39,720 bases of DNA from Yokenella regensburgei ATCC 49455 (GTDB taxonomy: Bacteria; Pseudomonadota; Gammaproteobacteria; Enterobacterales; Enterobacteriaceae), in assembly GCF_000735455.1 (NCBI RefSeq), contig NZ_JMPS01000026.1, forward strand, positions 1 through 39,720, given 5' to 3'. Each line of letters starts with the position of its first letter. Positions within the stretch are counted from its first letter, which is position 1. The translations under genes and the position numbers were made by a program. Positions 1 to 11,275 of this stretch are shown one piece after another. The notes under the pieces are model-generated. The model did no database searches, had not been told where the DNA came from, and saw only the letters and a program-made list of their open reading frames with translations.

Positions 1-1
1 T

Positions 2-3000
2 TGGCGAAACACGCTTACAGCACTGTTCGTGCTGTCCATCAGCTTCTTTGCTTTGACGTCGGTGGGGTATGCCCGCGCCGGAGCCAATGACCTGCCCGAT
101 CGCGCGGATGTTCAGGCCCAGTTAAACACCCTGAACAAGCAAAAAGAGCTGACCCCGCAAGATAAGCAGGTCATGCAGGATCTTAATCAGACGCTGCAGA
201 CGCTGGATAAGCTTGACCGTGTGAAAGAAGAGACCGCCGCGCTTAAGCAACAGGTTGCGCAGGCACCAGCGAAACTGCGTCAGGCGACAGATAGCCTGAA
301 TGCACTCAGCGATGTGGACAGCGACGAGGAAACCCGCAAAACGCTGAGCACCTTGTCACTGCGCCAGCTGGAAGCCCGGGTCACCGATATGCTGGACCAG
401 TTGCAAACCGCACAAAGCGACCTTGCCACCTACAACAGTCAACTGGTGTCGCTGCAAACCCAGCCAGAACGCGTGCAAAACGCCATGTACACGGCCTCGC
501 AGCAGCTTCAACAGATTCGTAACCGCCTGAACGGTACTGCGGTTGAAGAAGCCGCTTTGCGTCCCAGCCAGCAAACTCTGCTGCTGGCCCAGCAGGCATT
601 GCTCAACGCGCAGATAGATCAGCAGCGTAAGAGCCTTGAAGGTAACACTACGCTGCAGGATACCCTGCAAAAACAACGCGATTACGTCACCGCCAACAGC
701 AACCGTCTGGAACACCAGCTGCAGTTACTGCAGGAAGCGGTGAACAGTAAACGTCTGACCCTGACGGAAAAAACCGCCCAGGAGGCCGTAACGCCGGATG
801 AAACCGCGCGCATTCAGGCCAACCCGCTGGTTAAACAAGAGCTGGATATCAACCATCAGCTGAGCCAGCGCCTCATCACGGCCACTGAAAATGGTAACCA
901 GCTGGTTCAGCAGAACATCAAAGTCAAAAACTGGCTGGACCGTGCGCTGCAGTCCGAACGCAATATCAAAGAACAGATCGCAGTGCTGAAGGGGAGCCTG
1001 CTGCTGTCGCGTATCCTCTACCAGCAGCAGCAGACGCTGCCGTCGGCAGACGAACTGCAGGACATGACCAACCGCATCGCCGATTTACGTCTGGAGCAGT
1101 TCGACGTCAACCAGCAGCGCGATGCCCTGTTCCAGAGCGATGCCTTTGTCGCTAAGGTGGAAGAGGGGCACAGCGCGGATGTGAACCCGGAGGTTCACGA
1201 TGCGCTACTGCAGATTGTCGATATGCGCCGTGAACTGCTCGATCAGTTCAACAAGCAGTTGGGTAACCAGCTGATGATGGCTATCAACCTGCAGATCAAC
1301 CAGCAGCAGTTGGTGAGCGTCTCGAAGAACCTCAAAGAGATCCTTACCCAGCAGATTTTCTGGGTGAACAGCAACAAACCTATGGACTGGGATTGGGTTA
1401 AATCCTTCCCGAAAGCGCTGAAAGACCAGTTTAAGGCGATGAAAATTACCGTTAACTGGGAAAAGGCGTGGCCGGCGGTGTTTGTCGCCTTCCTCGCCGG
1501 TTTACCGCTGCTGCTGATTGCCGGGCTCATTCGCTGGCGTCTTGGCTGGCTGCGCGCATATCAGCAAAAGCTGGCGTCCCAGGTCGGACAGCTGCGCAAT
1601 GATACTCAGCTGCATACCCCGAAAGCGATTCTTATCGACCTGATTCGGGCGCTGCCGGTGGTGATGATTATTCTGGCGGTAGGGCTTATCCTGCTGACCA
1701 TGCAGCTCAACATCAGCGACCTGCTGTGGGCGTTCAGTAAGAAACTGGCGTTGTTCTGGCTGGTGTTCGGTCTGTGCTGGAAAGTGCTCGAAAAAGACGG
1801 CGTGGCGGTGACTCACTTCAATATGCCACCGGAGCTCACCAGCCACTGGCGTCGACAGATTGTCCGCGTCAGCCTTGCGCTCCTGCCGCTGCACTTCTGG
1901 TCGGTAGTCTCCGAGCTGTCGCCACTGCATTTGATGGATGACGTGCTGGGGCAGTTTGTCATTCTGCTGAACCTGCTGCTTATCGCCGTGCTCATCTGGC
2001 CGATGTGCCGTGACGCCTGGCGTGACAAAGAGTCTCACAGCCTGCGTCTTATCACCGTGACCGTGCTGGCGATTGTCCCTATTGCGCTGATGGTGCTGAC
2101 CGCGACCGGTTACTTCTATACCACGCTGCGTCTGGCGGGGCGCTGGATTGAGACCGTTTATCTGGTCATTCTCTGGAACCTGCTGTATCAGACGGTGCTG
2201 CGCGGTCTGAGCGTCGCGGCGCGCCGTATTGCCTATCGTCGTGCGCTTGCCCGTCGCCAGCACATCGTCAAAGAGGGTGCCGAAGGGGCCGAGCCGCAGG
2301 AAGAGCCCACCATGGCGCTTGAGCAGGTTAACCAGCAGACGCTGCGTATCACCATGCTGGTGATGGTGGCGCTATTTGGCGTGATGTTCTGGGCGATTTG
2401 GTCCGATCTCATCACTGTGTTTGCTTATCTCGACAGCATTACGCTGTGGCAATACAACGGCACGGAAGCGGGTGTCAGCGTGATGAAGAGCGTCACGCTC
2501 GGCAGTCTGCTCTTCGCTATCATTGCCTCGATGGTCGCCTGGGCGCTTATCCGCAACCTGCCGGGCCTGCTGGAGGTTATCGTCCTCTCCAGGCTCAACA
2601 TGCGGCAGGGGGCTTCGTACGCGATAACCACTATCCTCAACTACGTCATTATTGCGGCAGGCGCGATGACGGTGTTTGGATCGCTTGGCGTCTCGTGGGA
2701 CAAACTGCAATGGCTGGCGGCAGCGCTGTCGGTAGGTCTTGGTTTTGGCTTGCAGGAGATCTTCGGTAACTTTGTCTCGGGCCTGATTATTCTCTTCGAG
2801 CGCCCGGTGCGTATTGGCGATACCGTCACCATCGGGACCTTCTCCGGGACGGTCAGCAAGATCCGAATTCGTGCGACGACCATTACCGATTTTGACCGTA
2901 AAGAAGTGATCATTCCGAACAAAGCGTTTGTGACCGAGCGTCTCATCAACTGGTCGCTGTCCGATACTATCACCCGCGTGGTTATCCGCCTTGGCGTGGC

Positions 3001-3328
3001 CTATGGCTCGGATCTCGATAAGGTGAAAGAGGTGTTACTGAAGGCGGCACATGAGCACTCGAAAGTCATGCCGGATCCGGCACCTTCGGTCTTCTTCACC
3101 ACGTTCGGCGCCAGCACGCTGGATCACGAACTGCGCCTCTACGTGCGCGAGCTGCGCGATCGTAGCTATACGGTGGATGAACTCAACCGCGCCATCGATC
3201 GCCTGTGCCGTGAAAACGGGATCGACATCGCCTTCAACCAGCTTGAAGTTCACCTGAGAAATGAAAAAGGTGATGAAGTGACGGAAGTGAAGCGCGAAGT
3301 GAAGGGCGACGACCCGACACCGGCCTGA
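2..3328 (+). CDS. mscK: MscK (KefA), potassium-dependent mechanosensitive channel, 5' truncated by window edge
   Basis: Large inner-membrane channel of the MscS superfamily that opens under membrane tension and releases solutes during hypo-osmotic shock. The reading frame is open from base 2, so the true start lies upstream. About 1108 residues are present against 1120 in E. coli, so only about a dozen are missing. The first residues are a hydrophobic signal sequence ending near YARA. A long Gln-rich, coiled-coil periplasmic domain follows (to about base 1450), then many membrane segments. The MscS-like pore and beta domain lie near bases 2610-2900 (motifs SVGLGFGLQEIFGNF and RIGDTVTIG). The C-terminus ends EVKGDDPTPA, as in E. 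coli. It is followed by a hairpin with a T-rich tail. Identity is secure; only the 5' end cannot be seen. Confidence 0.97.
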   Translation, partial: WRNTLTALFVLSISFFALTSVGYARAGANDLPDRADVQAQLNTLNKQKELTPQDKQVMQDLNQTLQTLDKLDRVKEETAALKQQVAQAPAKLRQATDSLNALSDVDSDEETRKTLSTLSLRQLEARVTDMLDQLQTAQSDLATYNSQLVSLQTQPERVQNAMYTASQQLQQIRNRLNGTAVEEAALRPSQQTLLLAQQALLNAQIDQQRKSLEGNTTLQDTLQKQRDYVTANSNRLEHQLQLLQEAVNSKRLTLTEKTAQEAVTPDETARIQANPLVKQELDINHQLSQRLITATENGNQLVQQNIKVKNWLDRALQSERNIKEQIAVLKGSLLLSRILYQQQQTLPSADELQDMTNRIADLRLEQFDVNQQRDALFQSDAFVAKVEEGHSADVNPEVHDALLQIVDMRRELLDQFNKQLGNQLMMAINLQINQQQLVSVSKNLKEILTQQIFWVNSNKPMDWDWVKSFPKALKDQFKAMKITVNWEKAWPAVFVAFLAGLPLLLIAGLIRWRLGWLRAYQQKLASQVGQLRNDTQLHTPKAILIDLIRALPVVMIILAVGLILLTMQLNISDLLWAFSKKLALFWLVFGLCWKVLEKDGVAVTHFNMPPELTSHWRRQIVRVSLALLPLHFWSVVSELSPLHLMDDVLGQFVILLNLLLIAVLIWPMCRDAWRDKESHSLRLITVTVLAIVPIALMVLTATGYFYTTLRLAGRWIETVYLVILWNLLYQTVLRGLSVAARRIAYRRALARRQHIVKEGAEGAEPQEEPTMALEQVNQQTLRITMLVMVALFGVMFWAIWSDLITVFAYLDSITLWQYNGTEAGVSVMKSVTLGSLLFAIIASMVAWALIRNLPGLLEVIVLSRLNMRQGASYAITTILNYVIIAAGAMTVFGSLGVSWDKLQWLAAALSVGLGFGLQEIFGNFVSGLIILFERPVRIGDTVTIGTFSGTVSKIRIRATTITDFDRKEVIIPNKAFVTERLINWSLSDTITRVVIRLGVAYGSDLDKVKEVLLKAAHEHSKVMPDPAPSVFFTTFGASTLDHELRLYVRELRDRSYTVDELNRAIDRLCRENGIDIAFNQLEVHLRNEKGDEVTEVKREVKGDDPTPA

Positions 3329-3335
3329 TTCTGCG

Positions 3336-3509
3336 CTATAACGGCTCCTTTCCCGATGGGGGAGGAGTCGTTTTCATTTTGTTCTCGTAATCACGTTTTA
3401 CTATTTCCAGCGCGCTCAGCACCGTTTGTGGGGCGATGGCGTGCTCTTCCAGCAGCATAATCAGATCGACCGCCAGTTTGACGTCATCCGGGGCGTTTTC
3501 CAGCGACAT
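3336..3509 (-). CDS. rsmS: RsmS (YbaM), small DUF2496-family protein
   Basis: A 57-residue ORF starts [17 protein letters not shown] and continues through a short helical stretch to [10 protein letters not shown]. This matches E. coli YbaM/RsmS (53 residues) closely over the first 43 positions. The ATG has a GGAGA Shine-Dalgarno just upstream (plus-strand TCTCC after 3510), and the gene follows priC by 13 bp, suggesting one transcript. The last dozen residues ([11 protein letters not shown]) differ from E. coli and are encoded by the hairpin that should terminate mscK from the opposite strand. The family is linked to regulation of secondary metabolites in Pectobacterium; its molecular role is not evident from sequence. 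It is easily missed because it is under 60 codons. Confidence 0.88.
   Translation of the reverse strand: MSLENAPDDVKLAVDLIMLLEEHAIAPQTVLSALEIVKRDYENKMKTTPPPSGKEPL
3340..3380 (+). terminator. mscK terminator hairpin inside the rsmS 3' coding end
   Basis: AACGGCTCCT (3340-3349) pairs with GGAGTCGTT up to 3372, with an inner CCC-GAT-GGG pairing, and is followed by TTTTCATTTT. This is a good rho-independent terminator for mscK on the plus strand. On the minus strand the same bases are codons of rsmS. Confidence 0.65.
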
Positions 3510-3522
3510 ATTCTCTCCTTTG

Positions 3523-4050
3523 TTAGCGCGTCATGCGCGCAATAACCGCATCAATACCCTGCAATGCCTTGCGGCAGCGGGTGAGCCTGCCGCTAAAAGC
3601 CTCAACTTCACGCGTCAGGCGCTGCTGTTCGGTGAAATCCTGCGTCTGTGCCAGTTGCCGCTGGCGTTCCTGGGTCATCTCCAGCAGGCGGCGCTCATAC
3701 TCCTGATGCTGCAGGCGCTTGCGCTGCCAGCGAATCAGTGACGGCGAACCGCTGTCCCACGAACGCAGTGACCAGGCCGCAGTTTCCCGGGAGATCGCCT
3801 CCACCTGCGCTGCCAGCCGTTCCGCCAGCCAGACAATTTGCGGCAACTGCTGCTTCTCAATGGCCTGTTTCAGCGCCGTCAGATGATGGCGCGTTTCTTC
3901 CAGGCAGTCCTGCAAAAGCGGGCTGCGGGTCTGAAACAGCTGCCGGTCGAAGCGGGGGCCGAGCGTCGCAAAATGCGCCAGCGGGCCAACGCGTGCTTCA
4001 AGCTGCGCAAGCTGCTGTTCAAGGGTATGTAAAAGTAAATCAGTTTTCAC
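3523..4050 (-). CDS. priC: PriC, primosomal replication protein N''
   Basis: Replication restart protein that recognises stalled forks and helps load DnaB helicase. The ORF is 175 residues, the same length as E. coli PriC. It has the conserved segment [18 protein letters not shown] near residues 27-45, then AWSLRSWDS and [16 protein letters not shown] near 95-125. The protein is almost wholly helical and rich in Arg and Gln, typical of this DNA- and SSB-binding family. More substitutions separate it from E. coli than for its neighbours, as is usual for PriC. It is transcribed with rsmS downstream and is divergent from ybaN. The ATG at 4050 is the only start that gives the family length. Confidence 0.94.
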   Translation of the reverse strand: MKTDLLLHTLEQQLAQLEARVGPLAHFATLGPRFDRQLFQTRSPLLQDCLEETRHHLTALKQAIEKQQLPQIVWLAERLAAQVEAISRETAAWSLRSWDSGSPSLIRWQRKRLQHQEYERRLLEMTQERQRQLAQTQDFTEQQRLTREVEAFSGRLTRCRKALQGIDAVIARMTR

Positions 4051-4101
4051 ATCGGCCTTCCGATTCCGGCTCCGGTTTATGCTACATTAGCGGCTAAATT
4101 T

Positions 4102-4120
4102 GATAACGATTCTCATCATG
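4102..4120. promoter_or_regulatory. Candidate Fur box overlapping the ybaN start codon
   Basis: GATAACGATTCTCATCATG matches the 19-bp Fur consensus (GATAATGATAATCATTATC) at 14 positions by eye. It lies in the priC-ybaN divergent gap and runs into the ybaN ATG (4118-4120). Repression by Fur with iron is inferred, not shown. Confidence 0.45.
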
Positions 4121-4501
4121 CAACGGACTATTTTAATCATCATTGGCTGGTTAGCGGTAGCCCTTGGCACATTGGGGGTCGTATTGCCGTTGTTGCCGAC
4201 GACGCCGTTTATTCTGCTGGCCGCCTGGTGCTTTGCCCGTTCATCACCCCGTTTTCATCACTGGCTGCTGTACCGCTCCTGGTTTGGCGGTTATCTCCGT
4301 TTCTGGCAGCAGCATAAAGCAATGCCAAAAGGCGCCAAACCACGCGCTATTCTTCTGATTTTAGTCACTTTCGCGGTTTCATTATGGCTGGTGAAAATGG
4401 CATGGGTCAGAATTTTGCTGTTGGTTATCCTAAGCTGCTTGCTGATTTTTATGTGGCGTATTCCCGTCGTTGATAAAAAACAACAAAAACCAGAAAGCTG
4501 A
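4118..4501 (+). CDS. ybaN: YbaN, DUF454 inner-membrane protein
   Basis: A 127-residue membrane protein of the DUF454 family, with no established biochemical function. The N-terminal segment TILIIIGWLAVALGTLGVVLPLLP is the first membrane hairpin. The family signature PTTPFILLAAWCFARSSPRFHHWL follows, and two more hydrophobic segments lie near the C-terminus (AILLILVTFAVSLWLV and ILLLVILSCLLIFMW). The ATG at 4118 aligns with E. coli YbaN (125 residues). An upstream in-frame ATA/ATG extension from 4100 has no ribosome site and would run through the Fur-like operator. The gene is divergent from priC, and iron control is suggested by the overlapping operator. Family assignment is firm; role unknown. 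Confidence 0.92.
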   Translation: MQRTILIIIGWLAVALGTLGVVLPLLPTTPFILLAAWCFARSSPRFHHWLLYRSWFGGYLRFWQQHKAMPKGAKPRAILLILVTFAVSLWLVKMAWVRILLLVILSCLLIFMWRIPVVDKKQQKPES

Positions 4502-4648
4502 CGAATGACGGTTGCAATTCTCACCCGCAGCCAGTAAATTCGGGCGTTTTCGAGTACGGGTGCGACTGGTCAAAGGTTGAGCGAAACTCCCTTCTGATAC
4601 CGTTATCGCGCGCCGTTTAGCAACATCGTTTTTATCAGGCACACTCTT

Positions 4649-5200
4649 ATGACCGCGACTGCACAGCAGCTTGAATATCTGAAAAACAGCATCAAAAGCG
4701 TCCAGGACTATCCAAAACCTGGCATCCTGTTCCGGGACGTCACCAGTTTGCTGGAAGATCCGAAAGCCTATGCGCTGAGCATTGAACTGCTCACCGAGCG
4801 TTACAAAGACGCAGGTATCACCAAAGTCGTCGGCACCGAAGCGCGTGGTTTTCTGTTTGGCGCGCCGGTAGCTCTGGCCATGGGCGTCGGTTTTGTTCCG
4901 GTGCGCAAACCGGGCAAACTGCCGCGCGAAACCATTTCCGAAAGCTACGAGCTTGAGTACGGTACCGATAAGCTGGAAATCCATACCGATGCCATCAAAC
5001 CGGGCGACAAAGTGCTGGTGGTGGACGATCTGCTGGCAACCGGTGGCACCATTGAAGCCACCGTGAAGCTTATTCGTCGTCTGGGCGGAGAAGTAAATGA
5101 TGCCGCCTTCATCATCAACCTGTTCGATCTGGGCGGCGAGCAGCGCCTCGAGAGCCAGGGGATTAACTGCTATAGCCTCGTACCATTCCCGGGACACTGA
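4649..5200 (+). CDS. apt: Adenine phosphoribosyltransferase
   Basis: Purine salvage enzyme that converts adenine and PRPP to AMP and pyrophosphate in the cytoplasm. The product is 183 residues, equal in length to E. coli Apt and nearly identical to it. The PRPP-binding motif [13 protein letters not shown] is near residues 122-134. The type I phosphoribosyltransferase core includes [14 protein letters not shown] near 62-75, and the C-terminus is LVPFPGH. A leader of 147 bp separates it from ybaN and contains only short imperfect hairpins. dnaX lies 215 bp downstream beyond a large palindrome and a separate hairpin, so the two genes are probably not tightly co-transcribed. Confidence 0.97.
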   Translation: MTATAQQLEYLKNSIKSVQDYPKPGILFRDVTSLLEDPKAYALSIELLTERYKDAGITKVVGTEARGFLFGAPVALAMGVGFVPVRKPGKLPRETISESYELEYGTDKLEIHTDAIKPGDKVLVVDDLLATGGTIEATVKLIRRLGGEVNDAAFIINLFDLGGEQRLESQGINCYSLVPFPGH

Positions 5201-5321
5201 TCAGGCTATCTTATTTGCCATTTTGCCTCCGGGCAGTGCTCAAAATCCTCACGTACTCCAGGTACGCTCCGGTTTTTCCGCGCTGTCCGAATCCAAACTG
5301 GCTGCAACGATAACGCCTGAT
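5200..5321. repeat. Large imperfect palindrome (about 122 bp) between apt and dnaX
   Basis: Outer arms ATCAGGC (5200-5206) and GCCTGAT (5315-5321), intermediate arms near CAAAATCC / GGTTTTT, and a central GTAC-TCCAG-GTAC (5253-5265) are symmetric about position 5260. The size and architecture recall ERIC-type intergenic repeats, but the sequence is not ERIC or a standard REP. I cannot name the family. Confidence 0.6.
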
Positions 5322-5336
5322 TTATCAGTTCCCGAG

Positions 5337-5367
5337 ACACAGCCTCGCGGTCACCGCGAGGCTGTGT
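5337..5367. terminator. Perfect 14-bp hairpin upstream of dnaX
   Basis: ACACAGCCTCGCGG (5337-5350), loop TCA, then CCGCGAGGCTGTGT (5354-5367). It is a perfect stem but has no U-run, so it may terminate apt weakly, protect an RNA end, or act in the dnaX leader. It lies 48 bp before the dnaX ATG. Confidence 0.5.
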
Positions 5368-5415
5368 TAGCATTACTCTCCGACTATCCACCTTCCAGCG
5401 TTTCAGAGCCTGCCC

Positions 5416-7727
<2,312 letters not shown>

Positions 7728-7728
<1 letters not shown>

Positions 7729-8333
7729 TGCAAACCAGCCCGCTGTTAACCCAGCTAATGGAAGCGCTGCGTTGCCTGCCGGGCGTTGGCCCGAAGTCAG
7801 CACAGCGCATGGCGTTTACGCTGTTGCAGCGCGATCGCAGCGGCGGCATGCGCCTGGCGCAGGCGCTGACGCGTGCGATGTCAGAAATTGGTCATTGTGC
7901 GGACTGCCGTACTTTTACCGAGCAGGAAGTGTGCAACATCTGTACGAATCCGCGTCGCCAGGAAAACGGCCAGATCTGCGTGGTGGAGAGTCCTGCGGAC
8001 ATCTACGCCATTGAGCAGACCGGGCAGTTCTCCGGCCGCTACTTTGTGCTGATGGGGCATCTTTCCCCGCTGGACGGGATTGGCCCGGACGATATCGGCC
8101 TCGACAGGCTCGAACAGCGTCTGGCGTCAGAAACGCTGACCGAAGTGATTCTGGCAACCAACCCGACCGTTGAAGGTGAAGCTACCGCTAACTATATTGC
8201 TGCGCTTTGTGCGCAATATGGCGTGGAAGCCAGCCGTATCGCCCACGGCGTACCGGTGGGCGGCGAGCTGGAGATGGTTGACGGCACCACGCTGTCGCAC
8301 TCTCTGGCCGGACGTCACAAGATTAAATTCTGA
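7728..8333 (+). CDS. recR: RecR, recombination mediator protein
   Basis: Works with RecF and RecO to load RecA onto SSB-coated single-strand gaps. The 201-residue product equals the E. coli length. It has an N-terminal helix-hairpin-helix ([14 protein letters not shown], residues 17-30), a C4 zinc finger (C57, C60, C69, C72), then a Toprim domain ([24 protein letters not shown]) and a C-terminal Walker B-like segment. The ATG overlaps the ybaB stop by one base (TGATG), showing translational coupling. A GC-rich hairpin just after the stop probably limits read-through into htpG. Confidence 0.97.
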
Positions 8334-8339
8334 CCAAAC

Positions 8340-8361
8340 GGAGGCCAAAACGCTGGCCTCC
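8340..8361 (+). terminator. Hairpin after recR, abutting the htpG promoter
   Basis: GGAGGCC (8340-8346), loop AAAACGCT, GGCCTCC (8355-8361). There is no proper U-run, so as a terminator it is weak. Its end touches the sigma-32 -35 element at 8363. Confidence 0.45.
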
Positions 8362-8362
8362 G

Positions 8363-8391
8363 CTTGAAATTCTCTTTGCGTATCCCCATCT
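8363..8391 (+). promoter_or_regulatory. Sigma-32 heat-shock promoter of htpG
   Basis: CTTGAAA (8363-8369), a 14-bp spacer, then CCCCATCT (8384-8391). This is an almost perfect RpoH promoter, 55 bp upstream of the htpG ATG, and agrees with htpG being a known heat-shock gene. Confidence 0.85.
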
Positions 8392-8445
8392 CCTCCTCAA
8401 CGCTTTTTTCTTACTGTTACCTGTTTTCGTTGAGGTATTCCAAAC

Positions 8446-10320
8446 ATGAAAGGACAAGAGACCCGCGGCTTTCAGTCTGAAGTAAAACAACTTCTGCACC
8501 TGATGATCCACTCTCTGTATTCGAATAAAGAAATCTTCCTGCGTGAGCTTATCTCTAACGCCTCTGATGCGGCCGACAAGCTGCGCTTCCGCGCGCTGTC
8601 TAACCCGGATCTGTACGAGGGCGACGGTGAACTGCGCGTTCGCGTCTCCTTTGATCAGGCTAACCGCACCCTGACCATCGCCGATAACGGCATCGGTATG
8701 ACCCGCGATGAGGTCATCGATCATCTGGGTACGATTGCCAAGTCCGGCACCAAAGCCTTCCTCGAATCCATGGGCTCTGACCAGGCGAAAGACAGCCAGC
8801 TTATCGGTCAGTTTGGCGTGGGCTTCTACTCGGCGTTTATCGTCGCCGACAAAGTGACCGTCCGCACCCGTGCCGCCGGTGAAAGCGCTGAAAACGGCGT
8901 GTTCTGGGAGTCCCAGGGCGAAGGTGAGTACACCGTTGCCGACATCAATAAAGCCGATCGCGGTACCGAAATCACCCTGCATCTGCGTGAAGGCGAAGAT
9001 GATTTCCTGAACGACTGGCGCGTACGCTCGATCATCAGCAAATACTCCGATCATATCGCGCTGCCGGTAGAGATTGAAAAACAGGAAGAGAAAGACGGTG
9101 AAACCGTGGTTTCCTGGGAGAAAATCAACAAGGCGCAGGCGCTGTGGACCCGTAACAAGTCGGAAATCAAAGACGACGAGTACAACGAATTCTACAAGCA
9201 TATTGCTCACGACTTTACTGACCCGCTGACCTGGAGCCACAACCGTGTGGAAGGTAAGCAGGAGTACACCAGCCTGCTGTACATTCCGTCGCAGGCACCG
9301 TGGGACATGTGGAACCGCGATCACAAGCACGGCCTGAAGCTGTACGTGCAGCGCGTGTTCATCATGGACGACGCTGAGCAGTTTATGCCGAACTATCTGC
9401 GTTTCGTGCGCGGCCTGATAGATTCCAACGATCTGCCGCTGAACGTATCGCGTGAGATCCTGCAGGACAGCACCGTGACCCGTAACCTGCGTACGGCGCT
9501 CACCAAGCGTGCGCTGCAGATGCTGGAGAAACTGGCGAAAGACGACAGCGAAAAATATCAGACCTTCTGGAAGCAGTTCGGCCTGGTGCTGAAAGAGGGC
9601 CCGGCGGAAGACAGCGCCAACGCGCAGACTATTGCGAAGCTGCTGCGTTTTGCGTCTACCCACACCGACTCCTCTGCCCAGACCGTGTCGCTGGAAGAGT
9701 ACATCTCCCGCATGAAAGAAGGGCAGGAGAAGATTTACTACATCACCGCCGACAGCTATGCGGCCGCGAAGAGCAGCCCGCATCTGGAGCTGCTGCGTAA
9801 GAAAGGCATCGAAGTGCTGCTGCTGTCTGACCGCATCGACGAGTGGATGATGAGCTATCTGACCGAGTTCGACGGCAAAGCGTTCCAGTCTGTGGCGAAA
9901 GCGGACGACTCCATCGATAAGCTCGCTGATGAAGTGGACGAAAGCGCGAAAGAAGCGGAAAAAGCGCTGACGCCGTTCGTTGAGCGTGTGAAAACCCTGC
10001 TGGGCGACCGCGTGAAAGAGGTGCGTCTGACGCATCGTCTGACCGACACCCCGGCGATTGTCACCACCGACGCGGACGAAATGAGCACCCAGATGGCAAA
10101 ACTGTTTGCCGCTGCGGGCCAGGCCGTACCGGAAGTGAAATACCTGTTCGAACTGAACCCGGATCACCCGCTGGTGAAACGCGCCGCCGATACCCAGGAC
10201 GAAGCGCAGTTCAGCGAGTGGGTTGAACTGCTACTCGATCAGGCGCTGTTTGCCGAGCGCGGTACGCTTGAAGATCCGAACCAGTTCATCCGTCGTATGA
10301 ACCAACTGCTGGTGTCCTAA
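8446..10320 (+). CDS. htpG: HtpG, Hsp90-family chaperone
   Basis: ATP-dependent cytoplasmic chaperone that acts with DnaK on late folding steps. It is 624 residues, identical in length to E. coli HtpG. The N-terminal GHKL ATPase domain shows [13 protein letters not shown] (about 32-44), DNGIGM (80-85) and the lid/[11 protein letters not shown] segment (about 120-130). The middle domain has the catalytic-loop region [19 protein letters not shown] near 325-343, and the C-terminal dimerisation domain ends RRMNQLLVS. Expression from the sigma-32 promoter at 8363-8391 is expected. The antisense strand is open for 614 codons, but that is a shadow of the biased codon use. Confidence 0.98.
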   Translation: MKGQETRGFQSEVKQLLHLMIHSLYSNKEIFLRELISNASDAADKLRFRALSNPDLYEGDGELRVRVSFDQANRTLTIADNGIGMTRDEVIDHLGTIAKSGTKAFLESMGSDQAKDSQLIGQFGVGFYSAFIVADKVTVRTRAAGESAENGVFWESQGEGEYTVADINKADRGTEITLHLREGEDDFLNDWRVRSIISKYSDHIALPVEIEKQEEKDGETVVSWEKINKAQALWTRNKSEIKDDEYNEFYKHIAHDFTDPLTWSHNRVEGKQEYTSLLYIPSQAPWDMWNRDHKHGLKLYVQRVFIMDDAEQFMPNYLRFVRGLIDSNDLPLNVSREILQDSTVTRNLRTALTKRALQMLEKLAKDDSEKYQTFWKQFGLVLKEGPAEDSANAQTIAKLLRFASTHTDSSAQTVSLEEYISRMKEGQEKIYYITADSYAAAKSSPHLELLRKKGIEVLLLSDRIDEWMMSYLTEFDGKAFQSVAKADDSIDKLADEVDESAKEAEKALTPFVERVKTLLGDRVKEVRLTHRLTDTPAIVTTDADEMSTQMAKLFAAAGQAVPEVKYLFELNPDHPLVKRAADTQDEAQFSEWVELLLDQALFAERGTLEDPNQFIRRMNQLLVS

Positions 10321-10324
10321 GCCT

Positions 10325-10370
10325 TCCCCTCACCCTAACCCTCTCCCCGTGGGAGAGGGTCGGGGTGAGA
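10325..10370. repeat. Palindromic CCCTCACCCTAACCCTCTCCC repeat, copy 1
   Basis: The left arm CTCACCCTAACCCTCTCCC and right arm GGGAGAGGGTCGGGGTGAG differ at two positions around a short CGT centre. A related copy lies at 39617-39720. This is a dispersed REP-like intergenic palindrome, and it may terminate htpG. Confidence 0.7.
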
Positions 10371-10432
10371 GCATCAAACCTCCCGCTACGCAAAATATCT
10401 GACCATTAACCGTTTCAGCCGTGAGGCCTTCC

Positions 10433-10461
10433 TTGAGCCATCGGCGTTCTGGTGGTATGGT
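10433..10461 (+). promoter_or_regulatory. Candidate sigma-70 promoter of adk
   Basis: TTGAGC (10433-10438), a 17-bp spacer, and TATGGT (10456-10461), placing transcription about 40 bp before the adk ATG. GAGGGG at 10494-10499 serves as ribosome site. Confidence 0.5.
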
Positions 10462-10475
10462 TTAGCGCTTTTTGA

Positions 10476-11153
<678 letters not shown>

Positions 11154-11163
11154 TCGGTAAAAT

Positions 11164-11196
11164 TGCCGGATGGCGGCGTAAACGCCTTATCCGGCA
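11164..11196. repeat. REP element between adk and hemH
   Basis: TGCCGGATGGCGGCGTAAAC continues to CGCCTTATCCGGCA. This is a canonical enterobacterial REP/PU palindrome (GCCGGAT ... ATCCGGC) lying just after the adk stop. Confidence 0.9.
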
Positions 11197-11275
11197 ACAC
11201 CTCTCGCAGCAATTAGTTTTTCTTCCCCGCTTTTCAGCTACAATTATCAGCCATTTAGACGATTAAGAGGCGGTA

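Noticed and set aside
8323-10167. 614-codon open frame antisense to htpG
   Set aside because: It mirrors htpG codon positions, has no ribosome site and resembles no known protein; long antisense frames are common opposite highly biased genes.
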